Notes under the pieces: generated by a model
What the model was told of the DNA's origin: nothing
Database searches by the model: none
What the model saw: the letters and a program-made list of their open reading frames with translations, nothing else
Assembly (NCBI GenBank): GCA_030077755.1
Contig: JAQJZZ010000005.1
Coordinates: 1 to 64,000 of the forward strand
Length of the DNA stretch: 64,000 nt
From: Filosporella fistucella
Taxonomy: Eukaryota; Ascomycota; Leotiomycetes; Helotiales
Direction of reading: 5' to 3'
Program-made: the position numbers and the translations under genes
Shown here: one piece after another, positions 1-12,141 of the stretch
How positions within the stretch are numbered: position 1 is the stretch's first letter
Layout: each line of letters begins with the position of its first letter

Positions 1-102
1 CCCTAACCCTAACCCTAACCCTAACCCTAACCCTAACCCTAACCCTAACCCTAACCCTAACCCTAACCCTAACCCTAACCCTAACCCTAACCCTAACCCT
101 AA
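1..102. repeat. Telomere, 17 CCCTAA repeats
   Basis: Seventeen uninterrupted hexamers CCCTAA from the first base, then an abrupt switch to unrelated AT-rich sequence. This is the C-rich strand of the common fungal telomere repeat TTAGGG, read inward from a chromosome end, so the window starts at a true telomere and everything to the right is subtelomeric. The repeat is perfect. The real array may have been longer than what was assembled. Confidence 0.98.
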
Positions 103-1695
103 GCGTCTCTGCCAGCTATTAAAAGAATCTCTTATAGATTTTAGCTAGGAATATCGGAATTTAATCCTTATCGTCCTACTCCTAAAAATAGGCATAATCG
201 AAAAGAATAAGCTATATAGTCCACGTGAGGGCAGATAAGTGGCTATTATAATTCCCCGGCTCCTCCCACTACCCATTGCCTTTCTTATTAACTTTCCTAC
301 TAAGCATAGCACAAAAGCTTAAGACTAGTGATCTAAACGGCACACTACTAATAACGTGATAGATTAGGGCCAGGTAGAGTCGGCGAATAGCATGCTTTAA
401 AGCTGGCTTAGATATCTCTTAATCCTTATGGTCTAAAGCGGTTATAATCTCGTCTATAGCCTAGAGCTGCTATATTATTAGCTAAATGACGTCTGCCGGT
501 AATATCTAATTTGGCTAGGTCCGAGCAAAGTGGCCGTCTTCTTTATATATTACCCGGTAATAATATATAAGCAGCTACTTTATAGCGGTAAAATATTTAA
601 TTAAAGTAAATGGGTTCTTGAAATACCTAAATCCATCTGCTCGGCCTAATGCGCTAATATAAAATTCATTTAGGATATTAGCCCGCTATTATATCATTTT
701 CCATTTTATAGAGCTATCGCTATAAAGCTAATAGGCATCTCTTAATATATTCTCGGCCGCTATTAAGATATGAATTAGGTCTGGATCTATAGCACCCTGG
801 GCATCCTAATTTAATTCTTTCTTTAATAATAGTTTATAAGAGCCTCGGATCTCTTTATCTCATAATTTAGCCATATGAGATGGAAACCGGGTCGTTTTAA
901 GCTATGGCATCCTCTCGGACTTGGAATCCCCAAAGTTATAAATAATACTTGCTTGCTCTTTAATATCCTCCTTAATGTCCTTATAATCCTTTTTTAGCTT
1001 TATAAATAGTTCTTTTTCAGGCTCTATCCAATTAATCGTATTATTACTTGACTTTACCACTCCTCCCTTTTCTATATTGTCCATTATTATAAAATAGTCT
1101 ACCTGACTACCTATAATAAAATAAGACTAAAGTCAATATTCCTGCTATAATAAAGAAGCTTAATGCTCCTTGGCTTTATGGCCGTAAATATGCATGTGAC
1201 GCTGCATTTGAGGTAAGTGGATAATAAGAAAAGAGCTATATAGCAAGCATTAAAACCTATTATATACCCGAAGGTAGTTTAACGGGGGAATATGACTATT
1301 AGGCTTTTATTTACGTAATTCCTGGATAGGCTTTAAGGACAATGTTTATATATATGCTAAGTGAGTTTTAAGCACCTAGCCTAAAAGGTAATAAGGTTAA
1401 GCTTAAAGGTATCGCTTAATATTAGCAAGGCCAGGAATAATACATGTCTAGCACCGCTTATAAATTATTACTTGGTATAGCGGGTTATAAACAAGTTCAT
1501 TAGACATTATAAATAAAAATAATGCTATAGAGACTAGCTAAGACTGCTCGAAACGCTAAAAAGTAAAGAGATATAAAAATTGTTTCCCACCGTAATATTT
1601 CCTAATAAAATCTGGGGAAATGCTAGGGTAAGACGGACCTAATAGAGGCACGTGCCCTTATTTTCCACTAGAAAATCGACCCGGCATAATAAGTA

Positions 1696-1845
1696 GGCGA
1701 TTCGCTCCCTATTCGCTAGTCCCCTGATCTAACTCTTAATTGAAAGAAGGGTGGACCGAATAGGAGGCGATTTGCTCCCTATTCGCTAGTCCCCAAATCC
1801 AACTTCTTATTAGAGAAAGGGTGGAGCGAATAGGAGTCGAATAGG
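1696..1845. repeat. 80-bp tandem repeat with inverted arms
   Basis: The string ggcgattcgctccctattcg starts at 1696 and recurs at 1776 with one C/T change, a period of 80 nt. Each copy is followed by a gcgaatagg-type sequence that is the inverse of ccctattcgc, so each unit can fold back on itself. The compact, relatively GC-rich dyad sits in AT-rich surroundings. It could be the residue of a small inverted-repeat element (MITE-like) or a local duplication; the copies are too short to choose. Confidence 0.6.
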
Positions 1846-2869
1846 GAGGCAACTTACCAAAAAAAAAGTTGTATTAAAGGAAAAGAAAATCTAAGAGAAT
1901 AGGAAGAAGGGGGGGTTTATATAGACTAGCTAGGTCCCTTCTTCTTAGGATATGATTTAATTAATTTACTTTTGAAATTAAATTAAAAGTTTATCTTTAA
2001 ATATGAATTTTTATAAATAATATATTTTAAATAAGACTTTGGCTTTGATTAATTATTTTATATAAGTAAAAAGAAATAAGCTACCCAAAGTTTATTAAAT
2101 AATATCCTTTTTACTTATGTTTAGCTTGCCTTTTTTATAGCTTTTAAGTATAAGATTTAAGAAGATAGGCTATTTTGCCTTTAATACTTGATATATACGC
2201 GTGCTCATACTTCCCTATAATTATAATTAAGATTCTATTTATTTAAGAGGGAATAAGTAAGGGTTAGACCTAGGATGGAACTTTATATTAAGTTTAATAA
2301 TAGATAAATAAGCTATAATAAGCTAATTTATTTATAATGAGATAATGCCTATCGGCTATTTACTTATAATTTATCTTATACCAAAAAAAACTAGGAAAGT
2401 ATATGGGCATAATTATAATATCCCCTTGCGCGCTCCTTTATAATATTTTAATCGCTTCCTCCTTATTACCCATTTTTTCCCGTATCTTGGTTCATTAGTG
2501 CTCGAGGGTATCTTGGATATTGACCAAGTTACTTATATATGGGATCCCTATAATTTCCTTAAGGCCTATGAAATATGGCATAATCGGGCCTTTATAGCCG
2601 TTTATAGGTCACTAGTCCGGCATCCATTTATTGGCCTTAGCCTCTATTATAAGGTAATAATCTTCGTGTGGTCTATATATATCCGGCATCCTTAAGGCAG
2701 TCTTTAATAACCATTTAGGGGGAAATGCTTTATTATTAGGCTAGTGGTTTAAAAATGTTAAACGTAAATAATAGATTATGAAATATTAAATAATATTCTT
2801 ATATCCGCGCTAAATAAACTTGGTAATAGTCGGTTATAGGAAGATTTAATGGGTTATAATAAAATACCG

Positions 2870-4070
2870 CTTAATCGATTCTCGAAAATCTTCTATTTAC
2901 TCTTTTCCTAAGTAATACTCGAGTAACTCTTTTGCTTTTTGAGCTAAGACCCGGAATAGTGCTAATTCCTATCCTTTCCGCATTAGACTACTTTCGCCCT
3001 TTATATTAGGATCCCATAGATAACTAGCAATAGCTTCTATTATCTTTGTCTTTATCCGTTAAGGCTTGATAATATGGAATTTCTTAATTAATTCGGGTTT
3101 AAAATGGCTAAGAATAAATTGCCAATAAAGGGGGATATCTCTTAAAAGAGCCTTTTCCTCAAATTCTGGCCGGATAAGATCCTTTTAATAATAAAAGACT
3201 TCCTTATAGTAAGCTATTATTAAAATGTGATAAAGGTACCTTAAAATCCACTTAAGACATATATTGTCCAATTAATATAACCATAGCCAAGATAATATAG
3301 CTTTAAGTCGGGCTAGGTCTTCCTTAGCATCCTTAATAACCTTCTAATTAGCTCGGTATATCTCGTGAAGCATATTATTATTAAAGGCTAGATTTTGAGT
3401 AAACTCTAATAGGAATTAAAACTAATCCTAATTTATTTATAAGGGAAACTATGCATACCTATAGGCTACTATAATATCGCCTAATCCTATATTAATGACC
3501 TGCCCTCTGCCTTTCCATTACTTAAATTTTATCTTTTAAATCTCGGTGCCTATATTTATTAGTCCGGAGTTAAAGGTGAATAATAAGGCTTAAATAAGCA
3601 TACTCATTAACTTGCAATGCTCATAACTAATGCGGCTAGTAATATCTAGGGTATAAAGCCATTTTAAAAGAGAAATATACTTATTAATATTAAGATAGAA
3701 AAAGCACATGTAATCGGGTATAGCTATCTCCCAAATATGTGCTATATTTATATTTACTCGGTCCTAAATAATATCCTACTCGTTTATCATCTATAAGCGG
3801 TCTTTTAATTAATTTATAAATAATAGTGAGATGCGATGCTCTTCGCGGTAATTAAATAATAGCCCTTTATTATCCGTTATAGCATTATATAGGAATCCTT
3901 TATCTTATTAATATCCCTTAAGAATTCCCTTAATTGCCTTTTCGGATATACCTTTCCTAAGCCGGTATAAGAGCTTCCTAATCTCATTATCCTAACCGAC
4001 TTGGTTTAAAGATTTATAGGAAAAAGGTTTATTTTTGGCTATATTAAAGAATTCCTTAATGGAATTATAG
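2870..4070 (-). pseudogene. RIP-eroded coding relic, function unknown
   Basis: Reading the minus strand across about 4070 to 2870 gives a protein-like frame with long stretches of mixed, charged composition, for example residues reading IIEAIASYLWDPNI (near 3035) and AKELLEYYLGKE (near 2920). It is punctuated every few tens of codons by TAA or TAG. Such stops are what C-to-T change makes from CAA and CAG codons, so I read this as a once-functional ORF destroyed by RIP. Similar but poorer minus-strand frames continue towards 5600. I do not recognise the family. Telomere-linked RecQ-type helicases commonly occupy this position in fungi, but no helicase motif is visible here. Confidence 0.5.
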
Positions 4071-6150
4071 CTTTGTGATAAAACCTAGCCAATTAGCTGC
4101 TTCTTGCTCAATCTTGATATTTCCAGGGTTATATTACTTATATCTTATAGTATAGCTATAGGATAAAGTCTGGATTTTATTAATCTTTTCCCTTTAAATA
4201 ATTCTGCCTAACGTGCAAAACTCTCTTGGTAATAGGTATAGAGTAAATAGGTGATTGGCATCGAGTCGGCTTTAAATATCCCTTCATTTACGGGCGTATT
4301 GAGTTTATAATTTAAGTAAATGGTCTCTTTATTAAGATTAATCTAGCACTTGTCTCGCTGCAAGTAAGTGAAATCTATAGCATTGAAAAGAGAGGTATTA
4401 AACGCTTATTAGGCTTTAGCGATTATTAATATAGAATATTAGATCTTAGTATTTTTGCTTAAGAAAAAAAGCTAAGCGCCACGGAAAATTTGATTTGGCA
4501 AGAGGAGCAATTACTCCTAGATATCCTACTAAATTGCAATGAGCGCTAAAGGGTAAAGAGGATAATATAAGGCAAGTGCGCGGTATTCCGACTCCCCTTT
4601 ATCATTAGATAATAAAGGTTTAATTCGCTAATGGGATAACGCTTATTAGCGAGCATATCTCTAAAATAAGGGGTAATACTATTTATTTAAACCCGAATAG
4701 TAATGAAATAAAGCCGGGATTAGGATTAAGTTAATCCATAGCTATAATAAATTATGGCCTATACTCTTATCGGTTTTAGGAAAACTAATTATAAAATTTA
4801 ATATATATATACGCGGGAAAAACTAAAATATACTAATATTATTATAACCAATTATTCTCCCTTAGCAATAATGCGGAACTTTATATAATAGCACCTTATA
4901 AGTCCGTTTTATAATTCTTTTGCCCCGAGTTATGGTCCTTAGCACGCTTATAAATAACTTAAGATTCATATAAAGGTTAGTATTAAACTTTAGGTAAAAT
5001 ATAATAAGGAGTCCTTATTTGGCAAAGGCCGGGCTTTAAGTAAACCTAAGAAAGCTATTAATATTAAAGCGAGCCTCGGTTTGGTCTATTTAATATTAGG
5101 AGTAGCGTAGGCATAAATGAATTAGGGGCTCTAATATATCCGGCTCCTCTTTACTATTACTCCCTATATTACTTGACTCCTAATTGCTCCTTATTAGGAC
5201 CCTAATTTGCGGAGTAATAAAGTGGACTAGGCCTTTAAATGCTATTAATTAGCTTTATAAAATATTCTTATTATAATCCGAATATATAAGCAGGTTAGCC
5301 TTAAATAGCCGTTCGGGCAAATCACATCTTATAATTAATATATTATATTCTTAGAGAGTTAAGTATTACTTAAGAGTAAGTAATTTAAAGTCGATTTAAT
5401 ACTTATCCGCGATTTCTTTATGCTTTTTTATAGAGCACCCTTGAAAGCGTATTAAGTGGCGAGTAAGCTTAAGCGGGATATCCATCTTAATCTCTTCCGC
5501 TTCTCTATTTACCTCGATCTCCTCTGCCTCACCATTCCCCTTAACCTCTTTTAGCTTAGGCCCATTATTCTCTTCGCCCCTTAAATCCATCCTGAGTAGC
5601 TGGTCTTTAAGGGCTTATTCTTTATCTTTAATAGATCGGGTCTCCTCTTGCTCGCTCCCGGGTAATATATAAGCTAATTTATTATTAAAGCTAATATCCC
5701 TAACGCTTTACTAGTAATTCGGGCCCGGATCGGTATCGGGTAGCGAGTAGGCATATAAATTATTAGAATTCGGTTTGGACTTTATATATGGATAAATAAT
5801 ATCTTTACTCGAGACCGAGTTGCTATTTAATAGCCTATATATTTGCTCGGAATAATGAGATAATAAAGGGCTACGTAATTATGAGTTATTACTTGGGAAT
5901 CGGGGGCTAGAGTAGCTTTTATTTGGCTCATTGTTTTCGCGGATAAAGGGAGGAATAGGCGACTTGGGAGGAAAATATATTTCTTCGGGCTCTAATAATA
6001 AAGCCGGATAAGGAATTATAGGAGGGGGAATTAAGGTCTGCTTAAGGTCTATTTAGTGGTTATTAAGACTCGGATTATTATTTACTTATAATGGCCTAAA
6101 TGGTAACCCTAACCTTGGTGGACTATAACGTCTTATTACTCGAGGGACTT

Positions 6151-6892
6151 GACTCTATATATTAAGTAAGCTAAATGCCTAAAGATATTAAGGGTATAAG
6201 GTATTATAATTTACCTAGTATTAAGTATTAAGTATTAAAGGTATGGATTTAGCGCCGCTTGGAAGAGCTATGGTAAATGAGGAAGATGCTATTATATTTT
6301 GGCTTGGTGGCTTAGGGAATATAATAGGAATAAAGGAGCTTGGTAAAATAGGCTACTAGTTACGGTTTGCGATTCTTTATTGCCACTAGTAAATTCGCTT
6401 AATGGCTCGGCGCTTTCTCTCTCGCGGCAATAGCTTTGGTGGCATATTAACCGCTAATAATACGGTAATAATTCGAGAGGGGCTTAAGGAAGAAATATAG
6501 CATAAGTGATATTTATTTAAGGGAGAAGTAACTAATATCGGGATAAGTAGTGGTCGTGGTAGTGAGATTATTTTAAGGTAAATAGGATTAAATATCATGT
6601 GATATTATATATTATTAGATTAGGTAACGCTTTGCGATTAAGCTTAATATAATATTGCATAATACCACGTGATAAGCCTAGGTCCTTATTAAAATAAAAT
6701 TAGAGAAGTTATAATTAAAATAAAAATAAGGAATAAAGGGCATGCGATGCGCGATTAATTCCTAGCCTATTTGCATCCGATTAGCATTTGATTTGGCCCT
6801 AAATTAATTTATCTTTGCCACGGTCGCCGTCGAGGATCGCGGGGGCGAGGCGTGGCCGCCTCGCTTAGCCGGCCGCCGCCTGCAACCTGGAC
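6151..6892. repeat. 742-bp dispersed repeat, copy A
   Basis: Aligns without gaps to 7931-8672 at a constant offset of 1780 bases. Homology starts and stops abruptly at both ends, so this is a defined element rather than drift of one locus. Differences are overwhelmingly C/T or G/A, with copy A keeping more C and G. The final 102 nt (6791-6892) are GC-rich and end in gcaacctggac. The small open frame at 6386-6598 inside it looks incidental. Element class is unknown. Confidence 0.85.
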
Positions 6893-7930
6893 TTAATAAA
6901 TTCTATTAAATAAATTAAGATTTGCCTAAAAAGCCTCATCGGAAAAATCTGGCAATTTCGCATTATTAAAAGGGGTAGAGGGAGGAATCTCGCGTAAGGA
7001 TAAGGAAAGTGCTCCGAGAGGGTTAAAACCAGGAAGAATATAAGAGGAAAGAGGAACTTAAGGGGCGGGGAAAATTATAATCTTTTATGCCTCTTCTTAT
7101 TTATGAGCTTTTATAGCATTAAGTTTATTAAGAGTATATAAGCCCTTATAAACCATTTTGCGACTATAATCGCATAGCTCCTATTAACGTTATTTGAGTT
7201 TGCGGACGCGAGCTAGGCCGGCTATAATAGCCTTAAAGGCCATATCTTATTTAAATTTTAAATAATCCTCCTTAGCCCGAAGGCTTTAGAGATTACTCAT
7301 AAACATTTAAAGAATATTACATTTTATGCCTCTCCTTATATATTCCCTATACCATTAGGACTTTTTATTTAAAACCACATATTAGCGCTAATAATAAATA
7401 TAATTAAAATACGGCATAATAAGCGAACCATAAGAATTAATGGTTTTAAAAAGGAGCACTCGTTATTTATATTTAGAAATCTTGAGTATTATAATAAGAA
7501 GAAAGGATAGCTATAAGCGGTTATTAATATTTCCTTTAGTATACTTAAGCGTAGAGATTACACTAGCCTAAAAGGGGGATAATATTATGGTCACGAGTAA
7601 TTAATTATGAGACTAGTGGACTATAGGCTTAGCTAATGGGGACACCTATTAGGAAAGAGACCTTAGGTCACGTGATTGGTTAGATCCTGCTAGATCCTTA
7701 AGATCTAAGGCGCCAGGAGCTTTGGGACCCTAGGCCCTTATGAGGATTTATTAAGAATGAAGGTTTTATATAAGACTAGCACTTTTGCCACTAGATAGGA
7801 GCTTTATACTCAAATTCAAATAATATTTTTTATATTTAATAACATTGCAATTAGGACGTCTTCGTGATATACCTATCCCTTACCCAGAATCCTTATATGA
7901 GCATCGGCCCGTATAGTAACCGTTATACTA

Positions 7931-8672
7931 GATTCTATATATTAAATAAGCTAAATGCTTAAAGATATTAAGGATATAAGGTATTATAATTTACTTAATA
8001 TTAAGTATTAAGTATTAAAGATATAAATTTAGTGCTACTTAAAAGAGCTATAATAAATAAGGAAAATGCTATTATATTTTAGCTTAATAGCTTAGGAAAT
8101 ATAATAGGAATAAAGGAGCTTAATAAAATAGGCTATTAGCCGCGGTTTGCGATTTTTTATTATTATTAATAGGTTTACTTAATAGCTTAACGCTTTTTTT
8201 CTCGCGGTAATAGCTTTAATAGCATATTAACCGCTAGTAATATAATAATAATTTAAGAGGGGCTTAAGGAAAAAATATAGCATAAGTGATATTTATTTAA
8301 AGGAAAAGTAATTAATATTAAGATAAGTAATAATTATAATAATGAGATTATTTTAAGGTAAATAGGATTAAATATTATATAATATTATATATTATTAAAT
8401 CGGGTAACGCTTTATAATTAAGTTTAATATAATATTATATAATATTACGTGATAAGCTTAGGTCCTTATTAAAATGAAATTAGAGAAATTATAATTAAGA
8501 TAAAGATAAGGAATAAAGGGCATGCGATACGCGATTAATTCTTAGCCTATTTACATTTAATTAATACCTAATTTGGCCTTAGATTAATTTATCTCTACCA
8601 TGGTCGCCGTTAAGGATCGCGAGGGCGAGGCGTGGCCGCCTCGCTTAGCCGGCCGCCGCCCGCAACCTGGAT
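7931..8672. repeat. 742-bp dispersed repeat, copy B (more mutated)
   Basis: Ungapped partner of 6151-6892. Where copy A has C or G, copy B frequently has T or A: for instance gcgccgcttggaagagct in A corresponds to gtgctacttaaaagagct in B. This directional transition pattern is expected of RIP acting on a duplicated sequence. The terminal GC-rich tail (8571-8672) is much better conserved between the copies than the AT-rich body. Confidence 0.85.
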
Positions 8673-8921
8673 GCTTATATATTATAACTTAATAGCCTAA
8701 GTTATATGCCAAATCCATTTTATATAAATAAAGAATAAAATACGCTAAAATTAATGCTTAACATAAAGAAACTAATTTACTAGCTAATCTTATTAAACCC
8801 CTTTTATGAGATAACCTTTAATAAGCGAAGCAGGGATTTGCCATGGGTAGGACGGACCACATACTAGTCCGCAAACTCCTTTTATCCTCCAAAAGGGCCT
8901 TCACATAAGAGGTAGCACCTA

Positions 8922-9020
8922 ATTTGGCCTTAAATGAATTTATCTTTGCTACGGTCACCGTTAAGGATCCCAGGGGCGAAGCGTGGCTGCCTCGCTTAGC
9001 CGGCCGCCCGCAACCTGGAC
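8922..9020. repeat. Third, tail-only copy of the repeat
   Basis: A 99-nt copy of the GC-rich tail found at 6791-6892 and 8571-8672, with the same end (gcaacctggac) but none of the upstream body. It lacks one CCG triplet inside the gccggccgccgcc run. A shared 3' end with a missing 5' part resembles 5'-truncated insertion by a LINE- or SINE-like mechanism, although no poly-A tail or target-site duplication is evident. Confidence 0.75.
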
Positions 9021-10190
9021 GTTGTAGCAGGCATTTATCCCGGCTAGCAAATGCCTTCCAAGTCGTAAACTTGTATATACCTTCAAAGCCTAATCTCTTA
9101 CTAGTGTCCTGAATCGTAAATGGCCTGAAGCAGACACTTGTCAATGTCGTATCTGAGAGGGCACAGGATACTTGGATGGGAATTATGAGGTAGATTCTCT
9201 ATACATAGAGCTTTCATGCGGGAGATCCTTCGTCTCTATACCATGACTACTGATAACCAAGAGGCTGAAGGTGACTATGATAAATCAGCATCGCACAACC
9301 CCGTCATTCACGTGAAGTCATTGAGCCTAAGAGAGGTCAGCACCTCATAATCATTGCCGAGATCTATTGGATATCGTTGATGTACAATTACCCGCCATTG
9401 GTCAGCTAGCATGGTTATGAGGTGGATTCAATATGAAGTTGATCTGGAATGATAGTATACCGAATTCAGTTGAGGAAGGTCCAAGAGGAACGAGCTAAAC
9501 TTTGATAGCCCAAGTATTCTACCTGCCATATTTTCGCCCATCGACCTTGAAAGCGTCTTTCGCATGCATAATGGATTGTTACACTCAAGATAACAAGGAT
9601 CGTGAAGCCCTATTCCAGTCCCATGCATCATAGCTTGCTCCTACAAGCCTTGCAGATCCGATTGAGTGCATTATAGGTACTACAAATATGAATTATCAGT
9701 ACTACTATGTATCTCGGAGTATCATCAAATCAAAAGTAATTACCTGCTTGACCCCGCGCTTCACTCCCTAGTCATACTACCCCGTGATCTTGCGTTATGT
9801 CTGCAACCATTCGGATCCAGCAGCTTACTTTAACCTCAACCCTTGGCAATAAATTTCTACCCCAGGTTCTACCTCAACACCTGTTCGTTATTGGGCACCG
9901 TCAACCAGAAGTGTTCGCAGCTGGAAAGCGCATCGCTGCAACATTGTCGCCATATAGAATCCAGGGTTCCTATCTCGTACGGAAGGATGGATCCAATGGA
10001 GCTTGCATTTGCTATCGTATGATTGATGCTGTATCTGGACCATGCTGATTCTCAATTAATCTTTAGAGGGGTCATAGATTCAAAAGGTGGAAGACCTCCC
10101 TCAATCTTGCGTGGATGTGTATGCCAGCTCGTCCACCATCCTGACTTGAGTTCTTCTCGTCTCCGAACCACGCCAAAGCTTCCTTTAATC
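9021..10190. other. Transition zone, no recognised gene
   Basis: Base composition returns to normal gene-like values here. Only short frames occur; none looks like a known protein. The last few hundred bases must hold the promoter and 5' leader of the MFS gene that starts at 10191. Confidence 0.6.
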
Positions 10191-12141
10191 ATGACTTCAA
10201 GCAAACTTGATGCTACTGTTGACATCTCGCCTGTAACGGCGATTGGCAGCCTGGATGACAATTATGAACTCTATAAAACCATGAAAGATGTGGAAATAGA
10301 TCCACACGAAGCAAAGAAAGTGTTGCGAAAGGTGGATACTCGAATCCTATCGCTTCTCATGGTTACATACTTTTTGCAGTACCTTGACAAGAATTCCATT
10401 AATCTTGCTAGCGTGTACGGGCTCAAGAAGGATACCCATCTTCATGGACAAGAATACTCGTGGCTTGGTATGTTCCATTTTTGTCTCATCTTCATAGCCC
10501 GCATTTCTGACATCCCATCACAGCTACAATGTTCTATCTTGGTTACCTCGTTTTCCAATTTCCTTTTGGTTATCTCCTTCAACGCCTTCCAACAGGCCAC
10601 CTCTTATCATTTACGGTTATTGCATGGGGTGCAGTGCTTCTAAGCAGTCCAGCTTGCACTTCCTTCGCAGGAATGGCAACAAATCGCTTCCTTCTCGGAT
10701 CCTTAGAAAGTGCAATCAATCCTGGGTTTGTGCTACTTATGTCCATGTGGTACACAAATGGGGATCAGCCTTTGAGACTTGAGGCATATTATAGCACGAT
10801 CGGTATTGCAACTATGTTTAGCGGGTTAATTGGCTATGCAATTGGGAATATTCAGGGTGGCCTGCCAAAGTGGATGTATATTTATATCATCTTTGGCTCC
10901 ATCACCATGGCGTGGGTAAGTCAATCAGAACATTAAAGGAAGACTTTGTCGATTCTCTATATCTACAGCCGAACTCCGGAGTCATTGTGTATAAGTTTTG
11001 ATTGATTATCCATACAGGGCATTGTGTTATCATTCTTGCTTCCCAATAGCCCGTCCACGGCGCGATTCTTCACGCAAAGAGAGGCCGCTGTAGCTGTCGA
11101 AAGAGTTGCGGCAAACAAGCAAGGAATCAAGAACCATGTTTTTAAACGATATCAAGCCGTACAAGCAGCTAAGGATCCAAAAACCTGGATCTTGTTCTTC
11201 ATGGCAGTATCAGGACAGATACCGACAGCGGCAGTGACAAGTAAGTGTAACGTTCAAGCATTTGGCATTCATCACCCTTTCACTCCTGTGTGAAGAGTTT
11301 TCTTCACTTGACTCTCTTGGGGCTTTCAAAGTTCGACTGATTCCATACTAATAGCTTGGAGGTTTTGCGAGTATCAACATTTCTAGCTTTGGCTTTGATA
11401 CTCTCAGTTCACAATACATGCTCATCCCAGGCGGTGCAGTCCAATTTTTCGGCATGCTCTTTGGCGGCTGGGTTGCTACTCGATGGCCTGGTACACGATG
11501 TCTGGTGATGGTTGTTGCAAACACTATCTGCATCATTGGATCCGGTCTGTTAGTTGGATTGCCCACGTCAAATAAAGTATGTAAGCCCTCTTCTCTTCTT
11601 CCTTCTTTTAATGTTCTAGATTTCAGCAACTTGAAAACTTGGTCCTAGCGCCAGTATGGGCTGTTCGCAAATTGAATACTGACATGGATAGTGGGGTCGT
11701 CTTGTTGCACTTTGGCTTTGCTATTTCCAGAATCTCGGCTTCTCCATGAGCCTCACCATGATATCATCCAACATCGCAGGCTACACTAAGAAACAAGTTA
11801 CAGCAGCTTCTGTTTTCATTGGATTTTGTATTGGTAATGCTGTTGGTCCGCAGACCTTTATTGAAAAGGAAAAGCGTTAGTCTCCAGAGTTCCTTCTAAC
11901 CATGTCTTAAGCTGGCTGCTGACCGATTCTAGCAAGCTACCATACAGCCTATAGGGCAATGCTGATTGCCTATAGTATCAAGCTGCTGATGGCTGTGCTG
12001 TTGTATATTCATATGTGGATGTTCAACAGGAGGAGAGATCGGGAACTGGAAGGTGCCACAATTGACGAGCGGCAAGCTATTGAATTGGGAATGCATGATG
12101 TAACCGAAATCGACAACAAAGGTTTCAGGTATATACTATGA
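10191..12141 (+). CDS. MFS transporter, Dal5/allantoate permease-like (ACS family)
   Basis: Predicted plasma-membrane 12-TM transporter for a small organic anion (allantoate, nicotinate, pantothenate or similar). Six exons: 10191-10467, 10524-10915, 11018-11233, 11355-11576, 11692-11875, 11933-12141. These total exactly 500 codons (499 aa). Family hallmarks include YFLQYLDKNSINLASVYGL in TM1, the MFYLGYLVFQFPFGYLLQR loop and the IPGGAVQFFGMLFGGW segment. The third donor is odd: to keep frame the intron must start at the weak GTGACA at 11234, whereas the strong GTAAGT seven bases later (11241) would shift frame and hit a stop. The gene is either spliced at a poor donor or beginning to decay. 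The first ATG with the typical acidic N-terminus was chosen. A broken relative lies at 38509-39830. Confidence 0.85.

Larger units (their letters stand above)
103..8800. other. RIP-degraded AT-rich subtelomeric block
   Basis: About 8.7 kb of DNA dominated by TA, TAT and TTAA words, with no open frame longer than about 70 codons on either strand. Stops are almost all TAA or TAG. The block contrasts sharply with the gene-bearing DNA that follows. Together with the transition-type divergence of two repeat copies inside it (6151-6892 and 7931-8672), this is the signature of repeat-induced point mutation (CpA to TpA). It is probably heterochromatic. No functional gene is supported inside it; one coding relic and several repeats are annotated separately. 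Confidence 0.9.
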
